NCBI RefSeq assembly: GCF_009939295.1
Contig: NZ_WVIC01000043.1
Location: 1 to 34,693, forward strand
From: Petrachloros mirabilis ULC683
GTDB lineage: Bacteria > Cyanobacteriota > Cyanobacteriia > Thermosynechococcales > Thermosynechococcaceae
Direction of reading: 5' to 3'
Length of the DNA stretch: 34,693 bases
Shown here piece after piece: positions 18,001-25,229 of the stretch (positions are counted from its first letter, which is position 1; each line of letters starts with the position of its first letter). The notes under the pieces are model-generated. The model was not told the origin of the DNA, ran no database searches, and saw only the letters and a list, made by a program, of their open reading frames with translations. Both the position numbers and the translations under genes were made by a program.

Positions 18001-21000
18001 TTCAAGACATTGAACTCGGTTATGAGTTCGGTAAATTGGCTCTCAGTTTGGCAGAACGATTGAATACCAGAGGAAATACCATAACATTAATGTTTTCGAG
18101 TGTCCATATCATGCACTGGAAGGTGCATCTTAGGAACACAATACCCATGCTGGCTGATGCCTATCAAAATGGAGTGGAAACTGGAGACTTTGAATCTGCT
18201 GGTTATGCTGCATATCACATGTGCTATAACTCGTTTCTTGCTGGAGAGGAACTCACCCAACTGGAACAAAAAACAGCAACTTACAGCAAAGCGATCGACC
18301 AAATAAGACGAGAAATCCCCTCGAATTGGCTTGCAATATTGTGGCAGACAATTCTTAATTTGCTAGATAGGTCTCTTAATCCCAGATGCTTAATTGGTAG
18401 GTTATGTAATGAAGAGCAGGCGCTACCACACGCTATTGCAGTTAAAGATGGAACTGCAATTCAAATGCTCTATTTACACAAAGTTATATTATGCTATCTA
18501 TTTGGAGAATATCATCAAGCTGTACAAACTGCTGTTTCGGCAAGGCAATATTTTGAAGAGGTGACAGCAATAACGGTCTTACCTGTATTCTGTTTCTACA
18601 ATTCTCTGGCGCTTTTGAGCCTATCGCTTGAGGCTTCAAACTCTGAGAAAGCAGCTTGGCTAAGTTGTGTTAGCTCCAACCAAGAAAAGATGCAAAAATG
18701 GGCGAGTCATGCCCCAATGAATTATCTCCATAAATTTTATTTAGTCGAAGCAGAGAAAGCGCGAGTCTCAGGGCAATTCTTTGAGGCTGAGGAACTTTAT
18801 GAAAGAGCGATCGCAGGTGCTGCTGAAAATGAATTTATCCAGGAAGAAGCACTCGCGTATGAATTAGCGGCTAAACATTATCTAGCGCGAGGCCGAGGAA
18901 AAATTGCTCAGACCTACATGAAAGAAGCGCACTATTGCTACGATCGCTGGGGCGCGATCGCTAAAGTTAAAGACTTAGAAACTCGCTATCCACAGTTCTT
19001 TTCTCAGTCATCTAGAGCCGCTTCCGCATCAATTCCTATTGCTGCGGAAACTATTACTAATCCCTTCCATACCGATTTCGATTTAGCAGCAGTGATGAAA
19101 GCTTCACAGGCGATTTCTCGTGAAATTGAACTGAAGCAATTGCTGCGATCACTGCTGCAAACTTTAATTGAGAATGCTGGCGCACAAACCGGATATTTAA
19201 TTTTAGAAAACTCAGGAGAATGGTTGATTGAAGCGGCTTGTGAACTCAATACCGATGAAAATGCTTGTGCGGCTCAGGTGTTACCGTCTATTCCCATTGC
19301 CGATCAATTGCCAGAATCAATCATTCAATATGTGATTCGGACTCTGAAGCCTGTCACCTTAAATGATGCGACTCGTGAAGGTGCTTTTATTAATGAGCCA
19401 TACATTCAACAGAACCAACCTCAATCCATTTTCTGTTTGCCGCTGCTGAATCAAGCCAAGCTGGTCGGTGTATTGTATTTAGAAAATCGGTTAGCAACTG
19501 GAGTATTTACACCAGAGCGATCGCAGGTCTTGCAGCTACTATCGACTCAAGCGGCGATCGCCATCGAAAATGCCAACCTTTACTCAGAATTACAGGCTAA
19601 GGAAAGCAAGATCACCCAGTTCCTCGAAGCGATTCCGGTGGGAATTGGGATCGTGGATGCGACGGGTCGCCCTTACTATACCAACCAATGCGGCAATCAA
19701 CTCACGGGCAAAGAAACTGATACTTCCATAGCACCGGAGCAGATCTCAGAGGCTTATCAGCTTTATGTAGCAGGAACGGATCAAATCTATCCAGCGGAGA
19801 ACTTGCCTGCTGTGCAGGCATTAAGGGGCGAACGCATTAGGACTGAAGATATAGAAATTCGTCGAGATCATGGCTCAATTCTAATTGAGGCACGGGGAAC
19901 ACCAGTTTTTGATCAACAGGGCAATATCACTTATGCGATCGCTACCTTTCAGGACATTACAGAGCGCAAACAAGCCGAGAAACTCCTAGCCGACTACAAC
20001 TGCACTTTAGAGCAACAGGTCGCAGAACGAACTGCTGCGTTACGACAAAGTGAGGCCAATTACCGCAACCTGCTACAAACTGCGAATTCAGTCATCATTC
20101 GCTATGATCCGCAAGGACGGATTCATTACATCAACGATTATGGGGTAAAACTCCTAGGTTATGAAGAACATGAGATTTTAGGGCAAACCTTATTTGAAAC
20201 CATCATTCCAGAAGCCGAACTCTCTGGACGCGATGTGAGACCCATGGTCCACGATTTACTTCGTAATCCTCAATCGTACCCGCAAGGCGAGGGGGAAAAT
20301 CTGTGTCGAGACGGACGGCGAGTTTGGATGACCTGGTCAAATCAAGCCATCTTCAATGAACAGGGAGAGGTCGTTGAGATCTTATCAGTGGGCAACGACA
20401 CCACCCAACGCAGACAAGCAGAAGAGGCATTACAACGCAGTGAAACTAAGTTCCGCAATATCTTTGAAAACTCACAGGTTGGCATCTTCCGAAACCGCAT
20501 CTCGGATGGATTAATTCTCAATGCCAACCAACGCCTTGCCAACCTGTTGGGCTTTGATTCACCAGAGGAGATCATTGGGCTAGAACACAGCATCGACTAT
20601 TTTGTAAATCCCAGCGATCGCCAATACGCCATTGAGGTGATGAAGCGGGATGGGGAAATGCGCAACTTTGAAGCACAGCTGCGAAAACGAGATGGGACAG
20701 TGTTTTGGGGGCTTACCTCTTCTTATATGAATGCAGCCGATGGATACGTCGAAGGGGTGGTTGCGGATATTAGCGATCGCAAACAAGCAGAAGCCGCTCT
20801 ACAAATAAGTGAAGAACGACTACGCTTGGCATTAACCGCGTCAAATCAAGGACTCTACGATATGAATCTCAAAACTGAAGAAATCGTGGTTAACCCAGAA
20901 TACGCTTTAATGCTGGGCTACGATCCGGCAACATTTCACGAAACCAAATCTAGGTGGGTTGAGAGTTTGCATCCTGACGACAGAGAATCAATGGTTGCAG

Positions 21001-21800
21001 TTTACAGTGGTTTTATGACTGGAGAAGCCCCCAACTATCGAGCAGAGTATCGCCTGCGTACCAGGGATGGTCAGTGGAAATGGATTCTTTCTGTCGGCAA
21101 AATTGTTGCCTGGAATGAATCCGGTGAACCCCTCCGAGCACTGGGAGTTTATACCGATATTGATAATCTCAAACGTGCTGAAGCCGCTTCAATTTTAGAA
21201 GAACGCAACCGCATGGCCCGTGAAATTCACGACACACTTGCTCAGGCGTTTACAGGCATTCTGGCTCAGGTAGGAGCAGCAAACCAGGTGCTAATGGATG
21301 ATTTGGAAGCAACTCAGGCACACCTAGACCTGATCAAAGAATTGGCACGAACTGGACTGACTGAAGCGCGGCGATCGGTCGTTGCACTCCGTCCTCAGCT
21401 TTTGGAGGAAGGTAGTCTACAGAGCGCTCTCCACCATCTCGTCGCTCAACTCAGAACTGCCGCATTGGATACCACTTTATATTATGAGACTGAGGGTGCA
21501 GTGTATGCTCTACCCACTGGAGTTGAGAGTAATCTACTGCGGATTGGGCAGGAAGCCTTAACCAATGCGATTCGACACGCCAATGCTGACGAAATTCGAG
21601 TGCAGTTAGTCTACGATCGCGATCGGTTTTGCCTGCGCGTGCAAGACAATGGACAGGGCTTTGGCGTTGGGAGTATTCCATCCTCTGAAGGATTTGGCTT
21701 ACTCGGCATGAGCGAACGGGCAGAGCGCATTGGCGCACAACTCACGATTCGGAGTCAACCTGGGCAGGGAACAGAGATTATTGTTGTGGTTGGGGTGTAG
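15045..21800 (+). CDS. Giant hybrid Ser/Thr protein kinase - AAA ATPase - GAF - PAS - histidine kinase
   Basis: The 2,251-residue signalling protein is of a multi-domain cyanobacterial type. Domain order: Ser/Thr kinase (residues ~5-280; Lys36, HKDINPGN at ~130, DFG at ~151, SPEQTGR); AAA/Orc-like ATPase (Walker A GYAGIGKT ~365-372, Walker B VIFLDDLQWAD ~490); long helical/TPR-like region (~620-1310); GAF (~1345-1515); four PAS/PAC units (~1520-2045, each ending DITERKQAE-like); NarX-type histidine kinase with phospho-His about 2062 (AREIHDTLAQAFTG) and an intact ATPase (NAIRHA, DNGQGFG, GFGLLGM). All key catalytic motifs look intact. ATG 15045 matches the family start; a TTG at 14958 would add 29 residues. 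Its probable output is the response regulator encoded 4 nt downstream. Two low-complexity inserts from heptamer repeats sit in the kinase C-lobe and before Walker A. Signal and target are unknown. Confidence 0.92.
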   Translation: MITLPGVAIHSKIYESAASLVYRGIREQDNCEVIAKVLKQDYPSPQELTRYLQEYEITCSLNIEGVVKAYTQQNYQRTLVILLEDFHGESLEYWMRQQLDFCPMPLSIFLNVAIAITDTLGKIHAAHVIHKDINPGNIVFNPKTGVVKIIDFGIATRFSRSNPTFKSLHLLEGTPAYLSPEQTGRMNRMLDYRTDFYSLGATFYELLTGQLPFPTQDILELVHSHIARLPIPPHNVEGVGCGVWGVGTDGSSSARHTIPKGVSDIVMKLMAKNAEDRYQSAWGIKADLERCAQQLAEVGQINAISLGLQDVSEQFRIPQKLYGRAAGIEALLVAFDRVTGNRESGKTPHTPHPTPSRSEMMLVSGYAGIGKTALVQELYKPITAKHGYFISGKFDQFGRNIPYSAIVDALQKLVQQLLGEPDEQLQQWRSHLLAALGSNGQIIIDVILEVELIIGKQLPVPEVGATEAQNRFNRVFQQFIRVFCSKEHPLVIFLDDLQWADSATLKLIELMMLDEQTQCLFLIGAYRDNEVNPAHPLALTLERLSKQGAVLQEIILAPLTLEPLSQLIAETLHQNTDTVRSLAELVLRKTEGNPFFVNEFLRMLHSENLLTFDVALSSWQWNMAQIQAQKITDNVVELLLLKLQKLPEGIQQMLRLAACVGAEFDLETLAIACEQSPQAISLDLLAAIQADIIQPLSELDENLLVQEYKFMHDRVQQAAYALIDESQKQVVHLQIGRNLLKKTLPEQLSERLFEIVDHFNHGIELVSDQAERNETARLNLIAGQKAKAATAYEAAFKYFTTGIQLLNPESWQSEYDLTLALYSEAAEAAYLQGCFDEMEHFVEVVLDRAKIVVDKVQVYDSKIQGYLSRGNLKDALKTGLEALKLLGIDLIENPSQVDIQRELESTAALLAEREIEDLINLPEMTAPEPLAAMSILANMGSAPFIISPALWILITFKTVNLSINYGNAIWSSLYYACYGFVLCGVVQDIELGYEFGKLALSLAERLNTRGNTITLMFSSVHIMHWKVHLRNTIPMLADAYQNGVETGDFESAGYAAYHMCYNSFLAGEELTQLEQKTATYSKAIDQIRREIPSNWLAILWQTILNLLDRSLNPRCLIGRLCNEEQALPHAIAVKDGTAIQMLYLHKVILCYLFGEYHQAVQTAVSARQYFEEVTAITVLPVFCFYNSLALLSLSLEASNSEKAAWLSCVSSNQEKMQKWASHAPMNYLHKFYLVEAEKARVSGQFFEAEELYERAIAGAAENEFIQEEALAYELAAKHYLARGRGKIAQTYMKEAHYCYDRWGAIAKVKDLETRYPQFFSQSSRAASASIPIAAETITNPFHTDFDLAAVMKASQAISREIELKQLLRSLLQTLIENAGAQTGYLILENSGEWLIEAACELNTDENACAAQVLPSIPIADQLPESIIQYVIRTLKPVTLNDATREGAFINEPYIQQNQPQSIFCLPLLNQAKLVGVLYLENRLATGVFTPERSQVLQLLSTQAAIAIENANLYSELQAKESKITQFLEAIPVGIGIVDATGRPYYTNQCGNQLTGKETDTSIAPEQISEAYQLYVAGTDQIYPAENLPAVQALRGERIRTEDIEIRRDHGSILIEARGTPVFDQQGNITYAIATFQDITERKQAEKLLADYNCTLEQQVAERTAALRQSEANYRNLLQTANSVIIRYDPQGRIHYINDYGVKLLGYEEHEILGQTLFETIIPEAELSGRDVRPMVHDLLRNPQSYPQGEGENLCRDGRRVWMTWSNQAIFNEQGEVVEILSVGNDTTQRRQAEEALQRSETKFRNIFENSQVGIFRNRISDGLILNANQRLANLLGFDSPEEIIGLEHSIDYFVNPSDRQYAIEVMKRDGEMRNFEAQLRKRDGTVFWGLTSSYMNAADGYVEGVVADISDRKQAEAALQISEERLRLALTASNQGLYDMNLKTEEIVVNPEYALMLGYDPATFHETKSRWVESLHPDDRESMVAVYSGFMTGEAPNYRAEYRLRTRDGQWKWILSVGKIVAWNESGEPLRALGVYTDIDNLKRAEAASILEERNRMAREIHDTLAQAFTGILAQVGAANQVLMDDLEATQAHLDLIKELARTGLTEARRSVVALRPQLLEEGSLQSALHHLVAQLRTAALDTTLYYETEGAVYALPTGVESNLLRIGQEALTNAIRHANADEIRVQLVYDRDRFCLRVQDNGQGFGVGSIPSSEGFGLLGMSERAERIGAQLTIRSQPGQGTEIIVVVGV
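15755..15785 (+). repeat. In-frame heptamer tandem repeat (GGGTGTG)4 inside the kinase gene
   Basis: Four exact copies of GGGTGTG plus GGG. It encodes the odd segment EGVGCGVWGVGTDG in the kinase C-lobe, between HNV and the conserved PKGVSDIVMKLMAK. Heptamers of this sort are the short tandemly repeated repetitive (STRR) class described in cyanobacteria. Confidence 0.85.
16062..16109 (+). repeat. In-frame heptamer repeats (GGGAATC then CACCCCA) inside the kinase gene
   Basis: GGGAATC occurs about 2.5 times (16062-16079), followed by CACCCCA repeated about 3.7 times (16084-16109). They encode NRESGKTPHTPHPTPSRS, a linker insert just before the Walker A loop. The second array is the reverse complement of the array at 15755-15785, so the two are inverted. 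Confidence 0.85.
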
Positions 21801-21804
21801 GGTG

Positions 21805-22443
21805 ATGACTACTCCACACCCCACACCCCAAATTCGGGTTCTAATCGCAGACGATCACGCCATCTTCCGGCAAGGATTAGCCACGATTATTAACCGTGAC
21901 CCAGAGATGCAGGTGATTGCCCAAGCCGAAAATGGGGAACAGGCGATCGCTCTATTTGAGGCACATCAACCGGATGTCACGCTCATGGATCTGCGAATGC
22001 CGGGCGTGGAAGGAGTCGCTGCTATCGGTGCAATTTGTGCGGTTGCCAAATCGGCTCGGATTATTGTCCTGACCACCTATGACAGTGACGAAGACATTTA
22101 TCGGGGATTGCAGGCAGGCGCAAAAGGATACCTGTTGAAAGAAACTGAACCGGACGAGCTTCTGAATGCGATTCGTACCGTTCATCAAGGTCAGCAGTAT
22201 ATTCCGCCCGATGTGGGAGCAAAGTTGGCACAGCGCCTCAGCAATCCAGAACTGAGTGAAAGAGAACTAGAAGTCCTCCGTTCACTGGCACAGGGGATGA
22301 GTAATGCCGAGATTGCGACTGCTTTGAGTATTGGTGAAGGCACGGTTAAATCTCATGTCAATCGGATTTTGAATAAGTTAGATGTTAGCGATCGCACTCA
22401 AGCTGTGATTGTTGCCGTTAAACGCGGCATTGTCAGTTTGTAG
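21805..22443 (+). CDS. NarL/LuxR-type response regulator
   Basis: 212 residues. The receiver domain has the acidic pair ADDHA (~16-20), phospho-acceptor Asp62 (TLMDLRMPG), Thr in VLTTYD and Lys in YLLKE. The C-terminal LuxR HTH starts at ~149 (LSERELEVLRSLAQGMSNAEIA...GTVKSHVNRILNKL). It begins 4 nt after the stop of the giant kinase, so it is almost certainly co-transcribed and is the likely phospho-acceptor of its NarX-type kinase domain. Codons 4-8 (TPHPTP) come from a CCCCACA heptamer array at 21814-21830, as in the kinase gene. Its target promoters are unknown. Confidence 0.92.
   Translation: MTTPHPTPQIRVLIADDHAIFRQGLATIINRDPEMQVIAQAENGEQAIALFEAHQPDVTLMDLRMPGVEGVAAIGAICAVAKSARIIVLTTYDSDEDIYRGLQAGAKGYLLKETEPDELLNAIRTVHQGQQYIPPDVGAKLAQRLSNPELSERELEVLRSLAQGMSNAEIATALSIGEGTVKSHVNRILNKLDVSDRTQAVIVAVKRGIVSL
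21814..21830 (+). repeat. CCCCACA-type heptamer array at the response-regulator start
   Basis: CCACACCCCACACCCCA lies in codons 4-9 of the response regulator, upstream of the conserved IRVLIADDH. It has the same heptamer and orientation as the array at 16084-16109. Confidence 0.75.
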
Positions 22444-22465
22444 GGTGTACTTTCGATCGAGTTCG

Positions 22466-22590
22466 GATTCTAACTTAAGTTATAACTAGCTTTCTACTCC
22501 GCAATGGAATGGTTACTCTATCAATTTGTACTGTAAAAAATTTAACTTGCTATAGACGACGATCTGAAGGCGATCTCCTATATTGAACTT
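22466..22590 (+). promoter_or_regulatory. Regulatory block, copy 1, with dyad CTAACTTAAGTTAT and putative promoter
   Basis: A ~125-bp block is repeated at 25034-25158; by eye about 80% of positions match without gaps. It starts with a near-perfect dyad (22470-22483). Identical in both copies is a core containing TTGTAC (22526-22531) and, 19 nt later, TATAGA (22551-22556), a possible though wide-spaced sigma-70 promoter. Copy 1 stands upstream of the YcaC-like/pirin operon. Confidence 0.6.
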
Positions 22591-22608
22591 ATTCAGAAAT
22601 GATGCTGA

Positions 22609-22749
22609 GAGGCGGTTTGAAAAGTTTCTAACGTCTTGGATCCGCCCCCTAAATCCCCCATTCTGGGGGACTTAAGAGTGATCAAAGCCCCCCAGAATGG
22701 GGGGCTGGGGGGCGAGTGCAGAGCATGGGAAGACTTTAAAAACAGCCTC
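22609..22749. mobile_element. MITE-like palindromic element, 141 bp, flanked by TGA
   Basis: Terminal inverted repeats GAGGCGGTTTGAAAAGT (left) and ACTTTAAAAACAGCCTC (right) match at all but about three positions. The inside is a large GC-rich palindrome (22644-22713: CCCCCATTCTGGGGG and CCCCCAGAATGGGGG arms). TGA occurs directly outside both ends (22606-22608 and 22750-22752), as expected for a 3-bp target duplication. No coding capacity. It separates the regulatory block at 22466 from the gene it would serve. Confidence 0.65.
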
Positions 22750-22830
22750 TGAGTACTAGAACTGGACACGTTCCAGATACCTAGGAAAGAATGGCATTGA
22801 CTTAATTTGCATCAAAAAGGAGATAAACCC

Positions 22831-23508
22831 ATGAGCAACACCATCGACACAATGATCGATCCCAACGACGCCGTGCTGCTGCTGATCGATCATCAGAGCG
22901 GACTCTTCCAACTGGTGCGTGACATCGAACTCCCAGTCCTCCGCGCCAATGTCACGGCGCTCGCCAAGACTTCCCGACTCGCCAAGATTCCGACCTTCAC
23001 GACTGCTTCGGTGCCCGATGGCCCTAATGGTCCCCTGATTCCCGAAATCCACCAGCACAATCCTGAGGCGGTTTACATTCCGCGCACAGGGCAGATTAAC
23101 GCCTGGGATAATCCGGCTTGGGTAGACGCGATCGAGAAGACTGGGCGAAAGACTCTTCTCATCGCCGGAACGCTCACCAGCGTCTGCATGGCGTTTCCGA
23201 CGCTGAGCGCACTGGACGCTGGTTACAAGGTCTTCACGATCATTGACGCTTCCGGCAACTGGAGCCAGATGGCGACCGACCTCACTCTGGCCCGCGTCGT
23301 CCAGGCGGGAGCCATGCCCATCGACACTTACGCAGTCATCGGCGAACTCATGAACACGTGGAACCGTCCGGACGCAATGGAGTTTGCCGCTGTCATGGTT
23401 GACCTGATGCCGATTTACCGCGCCGTGATGGAGAGCTATGACAAAGCTCAATCCGTGCAACGAGATGGACGGGAGACCAAGCTCGATCGGCAAATGGCAC
23501 ATGTGTAA
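22831..23508 (+). CDS. Isochorismatase-fold hydrolase, YcaC type
   Basis: The 225-residue protein follows E. coli YcaC over its length: [10 protein letters not shown] (Asp20), [42 protein letters not shown] (nucleophile Cys119), and DASGNWSQM. The cysteine hydrolase superfamily acts on amide or ester bonds of small molecules; the YcaC substrate is not established. ATG 22831 has a strong Shine-Dalgarno (AAGGAG). Base use is clearly more GC-rich and third-position C/G-rich than the flanking genes, suggesting transfer from a high-GC donor. It is first in an apparent unit with pirin (gap 114 nt) and the gene at 24509. Confidence 0.88.
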   Translation: MSNTIDTMIDPNDAVLLLIDHQSGLFQLVRDIELPVLRANVTALAKTSRLAKIPTFTTASVPDGPNGPLIPEIHQHNPEAVYIPRTGQINAWDNPAWVDAIEKTGRKTLLIAGTLTSVCMAFPTLSALDAGYKVFTIIDASGNWSQMATDLTLARVVQAGAMPIDTYAVIGELMNTWNRPDAMEFAAVMVDLMPIYRAVMESYDKAQSVQRDGRETKLDRQMAHV

Positions 23509-23528
23509 AAGCACCTAATTACAACGCG

Positions 23529-23560
23529 CACGCGCAAAATAAAACACGCGCAAAATAAAA
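23529..23560 (+). repeat. Exact tandem duplication of 16 bp
   Basis: CACGCGCAAAATAAAA occurs twice head to tail (23529-23544 and 23545-23560), in the gap between the YcaC-like gene and pirin. Confidence 0.8.
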
Positions 23561-23568
23561 AAAGTGAA

Positions 23569-23597
23569 GGCGAGGAGTTGGCTATCAGTTCCTCGCC
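23569..23597 (+). other. Hairpin in the pirin leader
   Basis: GGCGAGGA (23569-23576) and TCCTCGCC (23590-23597) form a perfect 8-bp stem with a 13-nt loop, 25 nt before the pirin ATG. There is no U tract; it may be an intra-operon processing or attenuation structure. Confidence 0.45.
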
Positions 23598-23622
23598 CCG
23601 CCTTCGCAATCAGGACAACTGT

Positions 23623-24516
23623 ATGACCACTCAAACTCAAACACATCGAACCGTTGCTGGAATCATTAATAGTGTAGAAACGCTTGAAGGAGCAGGCTTT
23701 CTGGTGCGTCGTCCCTTTCCCAAGAGTAGTTTCTCTGAGTTTGACCCCTTTCTCCTCCTCGATGAATTGGGTCCTGTGAATCTGAAGCCCGGTCAAGCAA
23801 AGGGCGCACCGGATCATCCCCATCGTGGCTTTGAAACCGTCAGCTACGTCCTGGATGGACGACTGGAACACAAGGACTCGGTCGGTCATGCAGGACTGCT
23901 CAATCCCGGTGATGTGCAGTGGATGACCGCTGGGGCAGGCGTAGTGCATTCCGAAATGCCAGAAGCTGAGTTTACCCGCACGGGTGGGCGACTGCACGGC
24001 ATTCAACTCTGGGTTAACTTGCCGCAGCAAGACAAGATGATTGCGCCTCGCTATCAGGACATTCCAGCGGCGCAGATTCCGGTGGCTCAGACTAAAGATG
24101 GGTCTGTGACAGTGCGAGTGATTGCGGGAGAAGCGTTGGGGGCGAAAGCGGTGATTGAAACCCGCACCCCGATTATCTACCTGCACTTCACGCTCCAACC
24201 GGGGGCAAGCATGGCTCAACCAATACCGAAAGAGTACAACGCCTTTGCCTATGTCCTCGATGGGTCTGGTTTGTTTGGCACTGAGCAGGAACGGGGTGAG
24301 GATGGGCAAATGGTAATTTTTGCACCGGATGGTGAGGAAGTGGCGGTCGCCAATCCTGCGGATGCCGCCCAACCCCTTGATCTACTGCTGATTGCTGGAA
24401 TGCCGCTGAATGAACCTGTGGTGCGCTATGGACCCTTTGTGATGAACACTGAAGCCGAAATCCTGCAAGCGATCGACGATTACCGAAATGGAAGGATGGG
24501 ACAGATTCATGCTTAA
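23623..24516 (+). CDS. Pirin family protein (bicupin)
   Basis: The 297-residue bicupin has metal ligands in the N-terminal cupin at H65, H67, H109 and E111 (DHPHRGFETV ... VVHSEMPE), the same spacing as in human pirin and E. coli YhhW. Some pirins are iron-dependent quercetin 2,3-dioxygenases, while others are redox sensors or transcription cofactors; which applies is unknown. The start at ATG 23623 matches the family; the upstream extension in the frame reads through a hairpin and is unlikely. It overlaps the next gene by 8 nt. Confidence 0.93.
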   Translation: MTTQTQTHRTVAGIINSVETLEGAGFLVRRPFPKSSFSEFDPFLLLDELGPVNLKPGQAKGAPDHPHRGFETVSYVLDGRLEHKDSVGHAGLLNPGDVQWMTAGAGVVHSEMPEAEFTRTGGRLHGIQLWVNLPQQDKMIAPRYQDIPAAQIPVAQTKDGSVTVRVIAGEALGAKAVIETRTPIIYLHFTLQPGASMAQPIPKEYNAFAYVLDGSGLFGTEQERGEDGQMVIFAPDGEEVAVANPADAAQPLDLLLIAGMPLNEPVVRYGPFVMNTEAEILQAIDDYRNGRMGQIHA

Positions 24517-24925
24517 CATGCTGCAACATCGCATTACCCAACATCAACTGCTGACCGATATACCCATCAAGTTATTGCATTTGCATAAACTGTTGTTGGA
24601 TACAGAGCGTATTCGTTACGAACAAGTGCGCGGACAGATCTCTAACGGTGAACTGCTGCAACTGGTGATCAATCACGATCAATTTGCCTGGTTGCGTCGC
24701 CTTTCAGAATTGATTGTGCAAATTGATGAGTTAATCTACTCAGATGAGCCTACCACCTCCGAGGCGATCGCTGCTCTCATTGCTGATGTTCGGATTCTAC
24801 TCACACCTGATGAAGTTGGAAATGACTTTGCTGTGAAGTATGATGCGGCGTTTCAACGCAATCCCGATGTGGTATTAGCTCATGCTGATTTGGTCACACT
24901 GCTAGCGACTAAAATTCAACTCTAA
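24509..24925 (+). CDS. Conserved-looking helical protein, function unknown
   Basis: The product is about 138 residues, all predicted helix: LLTDIPIKLLHLHKLLLDTERIRYEQ, NGELLQLVINHDQFAWLRRLSELIVQIDELI, then a C-terminal segment with AVKYDAAFQRNPDVVLAHADL. No signal peptide or TM. I do not recognise the family with certainty. It overlaps the pirin stop, so it is translationally coupled and probably works with pirin. ATG 24488 is an alternative start, embedded further in pirin. Confidence 0.65.
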   Translation: MLNMLQHRITQHQLLTDIPIKLLHLHKLLLDTERIRYEQVRGQISNGELLQLVINHDQFAWLRRLSELIVQIDELIYSDEPTTSEAIAALIADVRILLTPDEVGNDFAVKYDAAFQRNPDVVLAHADLVTLLATKIQL

Positions 24926-24931
24926 ATTGAG

Positions 24932-24966
24932 CAGTTTGTCCAGATTAAATTAATCTAGACAAACTG
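24932..24966. terminator. Perfect-armed palindrome after the pirin operon
   Basis: CAGTTTGTC-c-AGATTAA, one central base, then TTAATCT-a-GACAAACTG: 16 paired bases per arm with one mismatch. It starts 7 nt after the last stop of the operon. There is no clear U tract, so it may be a terminator of the non-canonical cyanobacterial sort or a 3'-end stabiliser. Confidence 0.5.
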
Positions 24967-25033
24967 AATTTATACATTGTATTTACCGATTCGCAAGCAT
25001 TCGTGATGTATTAAAGTATTTATTGATGTCTCC

Positions 25034-25158
25034 GGTTCTAACTTAAGTTAGAGCTAGCCTTCCACTCTGCGATCGCATCGTTACTCTATCAATTTGTACT
25101 GTAAAAATTTCAACTTGCTATAGACGACAGCTTGAAGGTGATCACTTACATTGAATAT
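25034..25158 (+). promoter_or_regulatory. Regulatory block, copy 2, with perfect dyad CTAACTTAAGTTAG
   Basis: This is the second copy of the block at 22466-22590. Here the 14-bp dyad (25038-25051) is perfect. TTGTAC (25094-25099) and TATAGA (25119-25124) are again 19 nt apart. It lies about 70-190 nt upstream of the DsbA-like gene at 25230, in the 304-bp gap 24926-25229, which otherwise holds only the palindrome at 24932-24966. Confidence 0.6.
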
Positions 25159-25229
25159 ATGCAAACAGTCATGCAGTCAATGGATTGAGCAAGTAAATTG
25201 CAAGATTCCCTTGATGCAGATGTAGAACC

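Noticed and set aside
22756-23514. 252-codon minus-strand ORF opposite the YcaC-like gene
   Set aside because: The opposite strand carries all conserved YcaC motifs and a strong Shine-Dalgarno; the antisense frame is open because of the GC-rich third positions.
23515-24372. 285-codon minus-strand ORF opposite pirin
   Set aside because: Pirin metal ligands and full length are on the plus strand; the antisense product shows His/Arg-rich shadow composition.
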